Shown piece after piece: positions 57,801 through 64,000 of a stretch of 64,000 bases of DNA. The first letter of the stretch is position 1; each line of letters begins with the position of its first letter. The notes under the pieces were generated by a model. That model was not told the DNA's origin. It did no database searches and saw only the letters and a list, made by a program, of their open reading frames with translations. Origin of the DNA: Opitutus sp. (GTDB lineage Bacteria; Verrucomicrobiota; Verrucomicrobiae; Opitutales; Opitutaceae); NCBI GenBank assembly GCA_009695065.1, contig SIBR01000004.1:66229-130228 (forward strand). Reading direction: 5' to 3'. Made by a program: the position numbers and the translations under genes.

Positions 57801-59004
57801 CGAAGGGATCGGTCGCGAGTGACCAATGGGTGGTGGGTGGGCGGGCGAGGGTGGCGGCGTAAAATGCCGCGAGCCCCCGGGTATTCGTGACGAGGTCGAA
57901 ATGCGAACGGGCAAAGGCGGCCCCGTTCGCGCCCAGCGAAGCGCAGAGCGCCGGGTCGGCGAACAACTGCAGACACGTTTCGACAATTTCCTCCGGTGCG
58001 CCGGTTTTTAGAAAAACGGCTTCCTCGCCATCGTGCATCAGCAGGGCGAGATTCGTCGGCGGAAGCACGACGGCTTTGCCCATGGCGAGAAATTCGGGGA
58101 GCTTCGAAGGGAGGCGGTAGTCGTTGAACGGCCCGGGGCGTCCGGGTTGCAAGAGCACATCCGCGAGGGCGAGGAGGCGCGGCAGCCTGGCCTTGTCGAC
58201 AAAACCGAGGTCGAGCACGTACTTGCCGTGGTCGAACGCAAGGCTGGCAAGAAACTCCGGTGAATTTAATCCCGTGCGAACGAGACGGGTCGGGGTGCCG
58301 CGCTGGTTGAGCAGCACCACGGCGAGGTAGAGTTCGCGCATCTCCGGTTCGTTCGCGAAGGTATTGCTGCCGGTAAAGACGATAACGCGCTCGTCATCCT
58401 GGAGTCCGAGTTCGGCGCGGAGGTGGCCGTCGGCCGGCTGCGGCCGGTAAAGGGAGAAATCGACGCCCGGCGGGAGCAAGTGAGTCGGCGTGCCGGCGGG
58501 CACGAATTCGCGCAGCCGGTCGACGATGTGCGTGACGCCGTCGGCAATGCGCAAGAATCCCTCGTGGCGCAGCGGATCGGGCAGGGCGTCGACGAGCCAG
58601 CTGCCGGTTCCGGCGGGGGAAGCCTCCTGAAGGGCGGCGTAGGTTTGGCCGGTGTAGCTTTCGAGGAGGTAGCGCTCGTTGTCCTCAAGATGGATGAGGA
58701 CACGCGCCGGGGTGGCAATGGCGCGTTGATACGCGAGGACAAATTTGCGCACGCCTTCCCGCGGGGTCCACGCGTGGATGAGATCGGCGGGGCGGGAGTC
58801 GGGGAAGATACCCGGTTGGCCGAGCGCCTCGTCGTAGGTGGCGGGCACGAAGAGGGGGTCGCGCACGTGGGCGATCGTATCCTTTCCGTGGGGAACCACG
58901 ACCACGCAGGCGTGCCCGGACGCGCAAAGCGTGTTGGCGAAGCCCCCGATGTGGTTCAGGCTGTTGGTGGTAAAATCGCCGTAGTTGACGAAGAGGATGT
59001 TCAC
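54883..59004 (-). CDS. Giant trifunctional glycosyltransferase (GT4 + GT2 + GT2)
   Basis: A 1373-residue protein. Residues 1-390: GT4 domain (ILFVNYGDFTTNSLNHIGGF, VIVFTGSNTFANEPEMRELY, LPEFLAMGKAVVLPP). Residues about 400-640: long coiled coil that includes three copies of the unit AEVQAHAGNLERAL. Residues about 665-780: a beta-sandwich module (FRYSVDYPQAWSFPAKKLLV, then LVRGWCLAPELS). Residues about 815-1065: GT2 with SIVMPVYNTPQ, ADDASPQ and LLDHDDELAPNALHEVV. Residues about 1070-1373: second GT2 with LVSLVIPTRNGLRFLQRCVD and LLNNDLEVIHGGW. It probably extends a repeating glycan. A GTG at 59004 is the likely start (MNILFVNY). Confidence 0.86.
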   Translation of the reverse strand: MNILFVNYGDFTTNSLNHIGGFANTLCASGHACVVVVPHGKDTIAHVRDPLFVPATYDEALGQPGIFPDSRPADLIHAWTPREGVRKFVLAYQRAIATPARVLIHLEDNERYLLESYTGQTYAALQEASPAGTGSWLVDALPDPLRHEGFLRIADGVTHIVDRLREFVPAGTPTHLLPPGVDFSLYRPQPADGHLRAELGLQDDERVIVFTGSNTFANEPEMRELYLAVVLLNQRGTPTRLVRTGLNSPEFLASLAFDHGKYVLDLGFVDKARLPRLLALADVLLQPGRPGPFNDYRLPSKLPEFLAMGKAVVLPPTNLALLMHDGEEAVFLKTGAPEEIVETCLQLFADPALCASLGANGAAFARSHFDLVTNTRGLAAFYAATLARPPTTHWSLATDPFATEVTLLAARAESLASQSGEVDAVLAADLALLARLVRQLELSLGSGLNQALEGERLANEQHIRNLQEGLRLTQSHAGNLERVLAEVQAHAGNLERALAEVQAHAGNLERMLADLRPRFDQADRLRHRAETLLKAARQQIGAFENEIERLETTWQQRLNLAETNFRQSDREAQYYKKLLHQHYAESQAFNEAARTRHVELQALNGELARRDEKLRHIQASFSWWATAWLRLLRRKLVDPFVRRPTLAATAPQTARPGPDRLMTAPALTFRYSVDYPQAWSFPAKKLLVRGWCLAPELSMKQLRATVNGCRRYPGVYGLKRLDVFASIRNVPQAEYCGWKVEIPLENEDHELVLEIGDDEGGWHIFFTTPLRVGNDTGPAELTSYERWTETFDRHTPESLAALAKDESAFALKPLISIVMPVYNTPQRWLLKAVASVQAQVYPRWELCIADDASPQTHLRPLLEKLAAGDARIKVCFREKNGHISAASNSALELATGEYIALLDHDDELAPNALHEVVALLNVHLDTDLVYSDEDKIDEEGHRHEPYFKPDWLPDLFHAQNYLSHLTVHRTTMVRDVGGFRIGYEGSQDWDLALRVVARITDPSRIRHIPKVLYHWRAIPGSTALMLSEKNYPLEAAHRALTDHFATRGEKVTLHHVPGDHWRVQYPLPPAPPLVSLVIPTRNGLRFLQRCVDSILEKTTYPNYELIIVDNGSDDPATLAYLQSLADGTHPLQAGVAAESMRSTGTRLDRTVRVLHYDAPFNFSAINNFAVAQATGELIGLLNNDLEVIHGGWLDEMAAQALRPDVGCVGAILYYPNDTIQHAGVIVGLGGVAGHAFRDYPRGSDGNFNRARLVQNYSAVTAACLVVRREIYLRVGGLDEQNLTVAFNDIDFCLKVQAAGHRNLWTPFAELYHHESVSRGAEDTPEKHERFRREVETMLQRWPAVIRHDPAYNPNLTLEHTDFSLAAPPRPWMP
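57481..57580. repeat. 42-bp in-frame tandem repeat within the coiled coil
   Basis: Two full units of 42 bp (57481-57522 and 57523-57564, differing at one base) and a 16-bp partial third unit. Each unit encodes 14 residues on the minus strand (A-E-V-Q-A-H-A-G-N-L-E-R-x-L), which is two heptads, so the repeat lengthens the coiled coil without breaking the frame. Such a tract can vary in copy number by slippage. Confidence 0.9.
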
Positions 59005-59175
59005 GCGGGAGAAGGGAATTCGGGCAGGGCGACGAAGGACGCGGTGAGTGAGGGCGGCGCCGGGCGCCGACAATCAAAATGGCAGACCCGCGACGCTGCG
59101 CCGGACACAGCGGAAGGTAAATGCGGATCTTGGATCCGCGCTTCCGGAGCGGGCGATCTGGCTGGTCGCCCCCGC

Positions 59176-60591
59176 TCAACCCATGACCCGCCGCAAATTC
59201 GACAGGGACGTACGGCTGCCGCGGGCAAACTGATCCAAGGCCGTGGTCGGATTCGTGCCGGATCCGCGAGTCGGCTTCGGGTCGACGAGAAGGAACAGGG
59301 ACTGTTCGCCGGGCGAGAGCTCGGCGGAAACGCGATCAACGAGATAACTCCCAAACGCCAGGAACGTGTCCTGGATCTTCACTTTCTCAGACTCGGTGTC
59401 GCGCCGCAGGTTCGGCGCCATGCCAGTCCCGTTGTCCCGGGCGGCGAGCGGCGAGAGCGCAATCGGCCAAGTGGCATCGATCTCAATCGGGCGGGAGGCC
59501 GGTGCGAAGATGGGGAGGTCCATTCCACCGAAATCGATCGGGCGGTCGGTAAAGTGATGCTGGTCGCGATTCGAGTCTTGGGGCGCGCCAAAGGTCATTG
59601 GGTCGAAGTCAGAAGCACCAGCCTCGCCGGTCATGGGCAGCGCGGAAAGGCCGCGGGCAAATGCTTCCAGTTCGCGGGGTGCCGCCGGGAGAAGGGCGGT
59701 CTTGCCGGTGATCGCCGCCTGGAGGCTGAAGTTCGGCGCATCCTGCGCCATGAATTCGAAGACGAGTTGCTGGGAATCCTTGCTCGAGTACCGGAGCACG
59801 TCTCTCAGCTCGGCAATGAACGCCCGGGTGCGTTCGTTGAGGGGCAAGGTAATCACCAGCACTGGATCAAGCGCTGGGGTCGGCGCGGGATCGACGATGG
59901 TTCCGCTGCCGGTGGAGCCGGTGTTGACTGGGCCACTGGGCATCTCGGGGGCGGGGAGCGCCGCCAACTTGTCCACCAAGTGAACCGAGGACGAAGGCAG
60001 TCCGGCCAGCGAGATCGTCTCGGGACGGTACTTCAAGTTCAGGATCTGATCGCTGTTGAGAGCGACGACGAAGAGCGAGGTACTTTCGGAATCGAGGGTC
60101 AGCTTCTGGAGATCCGACAGGATCATGGTTTCACCGAGGGAGCGAACCGAGAGACTGGTATCTGTGCCCTTGAGGACCGCAATGGCTCCGGCGCTGGCCA
60201 GAACCACACTACCAACATTGATGACGTGCAGGCTCTTGGTCACGCTGAGGTTGGATCCGACGATGGCCCCCACATCGCTGACGATAAGATTGTCGACCCG
60301 ATCGGTTCCGACAAAATTCACCGTGGCGAACGACGAGATTTTCAGATTCGTGACGAACGAGGGCAGCCGATCCAAATCAATCGTCAGGACCTCGATCCCA
60401 TGGCCGTTGAGGACCAACTGGGCATTTCCGAAGTTGGTGCTAAACGAGGCGTAAAACTGCCCCGAACTGGTCAGCGCCCGCACCGTCAGGTCAAAATCAG
60501 CCAGAAGTCCGAACGGATCCGCCGCGAGCAGCGTGCGCGACTCGAGGGACTCCAAGGTCAGATTTCGGCTGGCGCGACGGGGCGCATTCAT
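59176..60591 (-). CDS. LEPR-XLL-type secreted protein
   Basis: A 471-residue protein of beta-rich, low-cysteine composition. Its first residues MNAPRRASRNLTLESLESRT and LLAADPFG match the N-terminal LEPR-XLL-type export motif (L-E-x-R-x-LLxA-D) of large secreted Planctomycete/Verrucomicrobial proteins; here Ser replaces the usual Pro. Beta-strand-rich residues follow (LVLNGHGIEVLTIDLDRLPS, NLIVSDVGAIVGSNLSVTK, SLHVINVGSVVLASAGAIAV). The C-terminal half is helical and ends with a basic tail. Surface or extracellular structural role is inferred. The adaptor gene starting 869 bases upstream on the same strand forms a likely secretion unit. Confidence 0.75.
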   Translation of the reverse strand: MNAPRRASRNLTLESLESRTLLAADPFGLLADFDLTVRALTSSGQFYASFSTNFGNAQLVLNGHGIEVLTIDLDRLPSFVTNLKISSFATVNFVGTDRVDNLIVSDVGAIVGSNLSVTKSLHVINVGSVVLASAGAIAVLKGTDTSLSVRSLGETMILSDLQKLTLDSESTSLFVVALNSDQILNLKYRPETISLAGLPSSSVHLVDKLAALPAPEMPSGPVNTGSTGSGTIVDPAPTPALDPVLVITLPLNERTRAFIAELRDVLRYSSKDSQQLVFEFMAQDAPNFSLQAAITGKTALLPAAPRELEAFARGLSALPMTGEAGASDFDPMTFGAPQDSNRDQHHFTDRPIDFGGMDLPIFAPASRPIEIDATWPIALSPLAARDNGTGMAPNLRRDTESEKVKIQDTFLAFGSYLVDRVSAELSPGEQSLFLLVDPKPTRGSGTNPTTALDQFARGSRTSLSNLRRVMG

Positions 60592-60599
60592 GGTCAGGC

Positions 60600-61460
60600 T
60601 TAGTTGGCGGAACGAATGGTCCCGGCGGCAGGTGCGATGAGGAGGGCGGAAAGTCCTGGGACGGATTGCTCGGAACGTGCCAGCTTGATCTTCACGCGGA
60701 AGGTGCCGCTGGACGGGTCGATGATGGGATCGGTATGAAAGACAGTTCCGGATACGATGGGTTGGTCCTCGGTGGATTTGAAGACTCTTACATCTACCTG
60801 CTGGCCGGTCTTGAACAGCGAAAAATAGCGGGCATCGCAGAAGACGACCATTTCCAAGCTAGTTACATCTACCACCCGGGCAACAGTCTCGTACCGCTCG
60901 ACGGCTTCGCCGACCAATTTCGAGGTCTTCAGGAAGATGCCGGCGATCGGCGAATTGATGGATCTGTTTGCCAGCCTGACTTTTGCCATCTGCAATCCGG
61001 CTTCGTTTTGCTCGTAGCGAGCCTTCGCTTGGGCGGCCTGTGACTTGGCGTCCAGGAACTGTTTTTCGCTGTAAATCTTGTCCTCGCGGAGGCGCTGCAT
61101 GCGCTCGAACTCGGCCGCGGCGCGCTCCATTTCAGCCGCGGCTCCCCTGACGGCGGCTTCTGCTTGGGCGACTTCGGCTCGTTCCTGGTCGGAATCGAGA
61201 CTGATAATCGACTGGCCGGCCTTCACTTTATGGCCTTCTGGCACCAGAATGGCATCGACGATGCCGGCCGCCCGCGCACTCAGGCTGACGTCGATCGCCG
61301 GGCGCAGGACGGAGCGGAACGAACCCCGCATGGTCCCGCCCGGCGTGTGGAGGGGCATCGTCGGATCGACCCCCGCGGCCGGCGGCAGCAGCGATGGATC
61401 CGCGATCGCGGTGACGGCGGGGAACAGGACTGCGAGAAGGGAGAGGCGGAAGCGAAACAT
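60600..61460 (-). CDS. Periplasmic adaptor (HlyD/MFP) subunit
   Basis: A 286-residue exported periplasmic adaptor. Signal peptide MFRFRLSLLAVLFPAVTAIA, lipoyl-like half near residues 60-90 (AAGIVDAILVPEGHKVKAGQ with SIISLDSDQ), a coiled-coil hairpin about 95-150 (AEMERAAAEFERMQRLREDK), the second lipoyl half (SPIAGIFLKTSKLVGEAVER), and a beta-barrel part. It would link an inner-membrane pump to an outer-membrane channel. No pump gene is in the window, so partner is unknown. It lies 22 bases from the next adaptor gene and 8 bases before the LEPR-XLL gene on the same strand. Confidence 0.88.
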   Translation of the reverse strand: MFRFRLSLLAVLFPAVTAIADPSLLPPAAGVDPTMPLHTPGGTMRGSFRSVLRPAIDVSLSARAAGIVDAILVPEGHKVKAGQSIISLDSDQERAEVAQAEAAVRGAAAEMERAAAEFERMQRLREDKIYSEKQFLDAKSQAAQAKARYEQNEAGLQMAKVRLANRSINSPIAGIFLKTSKLVGEAVERYETVARVVDVTSLEMVVFCDARYFSLFKTGQQVDVRVFKSTEDQPIVSGTVFHTDPIIDPSSGTFRVKIKLARSEQSVPGLSALLIAPAAGTIRSAN

Positions 61461-61482
61461 GGGCGACAGGACGGTGGCTCGG

Positions 61483-63639
61483 TTAAAAGAAGCGAACCGT
61501 CAGGAAGTCGATGAAGTCCTTAAAAAGAACGTAAGCTAGCGACTTTGAGCCGGCGTCGAACGAAATCCGGCCCGTGAACCCGGATTTGAGGAAGTTTGCA
61601 TCGTCCAGGACGGCAGCGAGCGGGACCATGGCGGTGAATTGGTATTCTCCCAACGACGTATCCAAGCCATAAGCGAGCTGGTCGGCGGACTTGAGTTCCA
61701 GTTGATAAGTATGGGCCGGATTCGACGCCAGGCGAAGGGTGGCGGGAACCGGTCCGTTTTCACGCAGGCGTCGATCCAGAAAGACCAGATCCCGTTCACG
61801 GAGGCTGGCCTTCACCTGCCAGGCGCCCGGGTCGATCACTTGGAGAATGGGCTCCCCGATGCGCGGGATGTCGCCAATGCGGGTGGAAAGGGATTGTGCG
61901 CCCAGGACCAGACCATCAAAGGGAGCGCGGACGATGGCGCGGGCCTCATCGGCGCGAAGCTTCTCCGCCACCGCGGCGGCCTTGGACGCGTTCAGCCGGG
62001 AGATCTGCATCTGGCTCTCGTTGCCGGCACCCAGCGCGGCATCGCTTTCGAGGAGCGATCGTTCGTACTCCTGTTCGACCTGCGACAACTGCAGCCGGAT
62101 GTCACGGGTGTCGAAGCGGGCCAGAATCTGGCCCTTCTTGACGGCTTCTCCTTCTCGAACCGGCACCTCGAGCAGGCTCGAATTTACCAGCGAAGGCAGC
62201 GTATTCTGCTTCACCGCGAGGATGCTGGCATTGCCCTTGATGCGGTAGGTGACCGGAAAAATCATCGCTCCCGCCAGGACGATTAAAGGAAGTCCGAAAT
62301 GCAGCCACTTGCGCTTGGCGGGGGTGTTGACGTAGGTCTGCCGGTAGCTGATGAGGCGCCGCGCCACGCGCATGGAACGGTGCTGGTTGCAATAGAGCGC
62401 GGTACCCAAGGCGCGGCCGGCGGAAACGGCCAGCTCCGACATGGGCTTCAGCGAGTTGCCCAGCTTTTCCTCCAGCTTGATGCCCTCGAACAAAAGGATG
62501 CCACAGACCCGCTGGTTGCGATCGAAGAGGGGAATGACAGTGGCCCAGTTCATGGGCATCAGGTGGAAGTAGTCATTCACCTCGGCCGGCCGGGTCGCGG
62601 TCTTGGCCGGATCGCGCATTATCACTGTGATTTGCGTCCGGGGCCGACGGGCGTCGGGGGCCGGCGCGGGCTTGGGCTCTGCCGTCGGGCGCTTGATGGA
62701 ATCCTCGGTCAGCAGGGCCGGGCTTTCCCCTCCTGGCACCGGTTCCGGCTCGCCCGCTGTCTTCCCCAGCGACATCTGGGTCAGAGTTTGGGCAACGCGC
62801 TGGAGCACCACCGCCTGTTCGCTCTTCGGGTGCGGCTTCTTCAGTCCGCTGCACGCCTGCAGGATGAATTCGTACTCGAAGCCGCTCATCACCGCATCGG
62901 AGTTCAGGGTCCGATCGTAATTGCAGGCGATGAAGAGACAGACCCGGTCGCAGGCCACCGCTTCGCGTGCGTGGTTTACGAGATTCCAGCCGACCGACTC
63001 CAGATTAATGTCTCCCGTGAGCTCCTCGAGCAGCTTGGAATACGAACTCAGGCGGGTGACTTCCTGCGAAACATCCCGAGCGCGGCGAGCCTTGAGGTAG
63101 AGCTCAATTTCGACGCAGATTTGTTTCAGTAACGTGAGGCGGGCCTGCGAGGACGCGGCATTGGCCGGTTGAAACCAGATTTGGAGCACGCCGGCACTGG
63201 TGTCACCCAACGGGAGCGGCAGGAACATCACCTCAAAGGCGGTGCGATTGAAAACGGGCAGTTCTTCCGGGGCTGGAGAATCATCGACCGAAAGTCCCTG
63301 GAGGCCGCTGCTCTGGTTACTGTGCGGCGGGAGCAGGAGCGGCTTGCGCTGATCGGCGACCAACTGCAGCGCCCGCTGGAAGGCATTTTCCTGCTCCGGT
63401 GCGCCCTGATACCCGAGCGATTCGATATTCGCCTGCAGCACCTTCTGCAGCGTCGAGCCGTTGCGCATTTCATACACGAAACCCACCGGCTTGAACGCGT
63501 TCATGACACACTCCGCATGCGCCCGCAGGTAAACTAAGAGGTCAGGTGGATCCTTGGCCAACTGCGCCAACCGGGCAGTAATGCCATTAAGCAATTGTTG
63601 GACCTGGGTAGGCGCAGGTAAGGACTGCACGGGCATCAT
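61483..63639 (-). CDS. HlyD-family protein with N-terminal GAF-like domains
   Basis: A 718-residue fusion. Residues about 25-420 contain two GAF-like sensory parts: VMNAFKPVGFVYEMRNGSTL with AFEVMFLPLPLGDTSAGVLQ, and NLVNHAREAVACDRVCLFIA with MNWATVIPLFDRNQRVCGIL, with a low-complexity linker in between. A membrane helix lies at about residues 445-465 (FGLPLIVLAGAMIFPVTYRI). Then a HlyD barrel-sandwich: SLVNSSLLEVPVREGEAVKK, GQILARFDTRDIRLQLSQVE, and APFDGLVLGAQS. It may sense a ligand on the cytoplasmic side and control secretion. Start at 63639 or 63636 (two adjacent ATGs). Confidence 0.85.
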   Translation of the reverse strand: MMPVQSLPAPTQVQQLLNGITARLAQLAKDPPDLLVYLRAHAECVMNAFKPVGFVYEMRNGSTLQKVLQANIESLGYQGAPEQENAFQRALQLVADQRKPLLLPPHSNQSSGLQGLSVDDSPAPEELPVFNRTAFEVMFLPLPLGDTSAGVLQIWFQPANAASSQARLTLLKQICVEIELYLKARRARDVSQEVTRLSSYSKLLEELTGDINLESVGWNLVNHAREAVACDRVCLFIACNYDRTLNSDAVMSGFEYEFILQACSGLKKPHPKSEQAVVLQRVAQTLTQMSLGKTAGEPEPVPGGESPALLTEDSIKRPTAEPKPAPAPDARRPRTQITVIMRDPAKTATRPAEVNDYFHLMPMNWATVIPLFDRNQRVCGILLFEGIKLEEKLGNSLKPMSELAVSAGRALGTALYCNQHRSMRVARRLISYRQTYVNTPAKRKWLHFGLPLIVLAGAMIFPVTYRIKGNASILAVKQNTLPSLVNSSLLEVPVREGEAVKKGQILARFDTRDIRLQLSQVEQEYERSLLESDAALGAGNESQMQISRLNASKAAAVAEKLRADEARAIVRAPFDGLVLGAQSLSTRIGDIPRIGEPILQVIDPGAWQVKASLRERDLVFLDRRLRENGPVPATLRLASNPAHTYQLELKSADQLAYGLDTSLGEYQFTAMVPLAAVLDDANFLKSGFTGRISFDAGSKSLAYVLFKDFIDFLTVRFF

Positions 63640-64000
63640 ATCAATATGGCAATAAACTCACCCCGGGTGGAGGGATAGCAAACAAAATTAAGCTGGCCCG
63701 TCCCGGGGTGGCGGGCGTGGCGGCGAGGCATGATTTGTATTCGGTTGCGAAGAATGGAGATCGAGCGCCGGTCGCCTCGCGTTTGCCGGCCCTGGCCGAC
63801 TTCGAAGGGCCGCTTTCCCGAACCTTTTTGCCTTCGGGCCGGACGCACAGATAGTCGTTGCCATGATGCCACCTTGGCCTGACGTTGCGCTTTTTCGCTT
63901 CCATGGAATTCACTTCTTGCTCTCCTTGGCTTCCCACGACGCGGCGGGCGGACCTTCCGGGGAGACTGGAAGCAAAGCGGAACCCGCGGGTTTTCGGCCG
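63640..64000. other. Upstream region at the window edge
   Basis: About 360 bases before the GAF-HlyD start. Two overlapping minus-strand frames (up to 98 codons) have no recognisable domain and unlikely composition, so I list neither. It probably holds the promoter of the secretion unit. The end of the next gene upstream may lie beyond the window. Confidence 0.4.

Noticed and set aside
58423..60603. 726-codon plus-strand frame
   Set aside because: Runs antisense over the giant transferase start and the LEPR-XLL gene; composition is glycine/arginine shadow-like.
63641..63937. 98-codon minus-strand frame before the GAF-HlyD gene
   Set aside because: Basic, low-complexity text with overlapping alternative frame; no evidence of a gene.

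Overview
The window is GC-rich and gene-dense, with few clear Shine-Dalgarno sequences. It suggests a member of the Verrucomicrobia, most likely an Opitutaceae-like bacterium. The clues are a very long cytochrome c protein with a PA14-like domain and a propeller-like middle (a Planctomycetes/Verrucomicrobia type), a secreted protein with an N-terminal LEPR-XLL-type motif, and several small proteins of no recognised family. This placement comes from protein character, not from a marker-gene comparison. I see no rRNA, tRNA, CRISPR array, phage or insertion sequence.

Region 1 (1-8.9 kb) holds housekeeping and stress genes: a Nudix hydrolase, a frameshifted metallophosphoesterase, a frameshifted LolA-like secreted protein, a YhcH/NanQ-like protein, the 23S rRNA methyltransferase RlmJ, a response-regulator remnant, an MFS transporter followed by a strong intrinsic terminator, a small heat-shock protein and a MazG-like pyrophosphohydrolase. 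Region 2 (9-20.7 kb) holds the 1409-residue tetra-CxxCH protein, a fusion of a fatty-acid hydroxylase with a hemolysin III/PAQR domain, a PD-(D/E)XK-like protein, the redox chaperone Hsp33, a PnuC plus nicotinamide riboside kinase pair, an iron-type alcohol dehydrogenase, a small monooxygenase and an alpha-oxoamine synthase.

Region 3 (20.9-59 kb) is one large glycan-assembly island on both strands. It has GT4 and GT2 glycosyltransferases, seven large GT-C-like membrane proteins (one of them split by lesions), SAM methyltransferases, several extended SDR sugar-nucleotide enzymes, and a dTDP-rhamnose set: rmlA, rmlB and an rmlD-like gene resembling the plant and mimivirus NRS/ER enzyme, which could replace RmlC. 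It ends in a bimodular methyltransferase and a 1373-residue protein carrying one GT4 and two GT2 domains. Four membrane proteins share the same C-terminal beta-rich module. Rhamnose donors, methyltransferases and polyprenyl-phosphate-type transferases together suggest a methylated, rhamnose-containing surface glycan or glycosylated surface protein. I recognised no flippase, ABC exporter or initiating phosphoglycosyltransferase.

Region 4 (59.1-64 kb) is a secretion-type set: the LEPR-XLL-like protein, a periplasmic adaptor, and a GAF-containing HlyD-type protein. The matching inner-membrane pump is not in the window.

Five one-base indels in homopolymers (near 1509, 2050, 2752, 45717 and 48221) and one amber codon (47731) break otherwise well-conserved proteins. 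They point either to uncorrected sequencing errors or to real decay, so affected coordinates should be read with that in mind.
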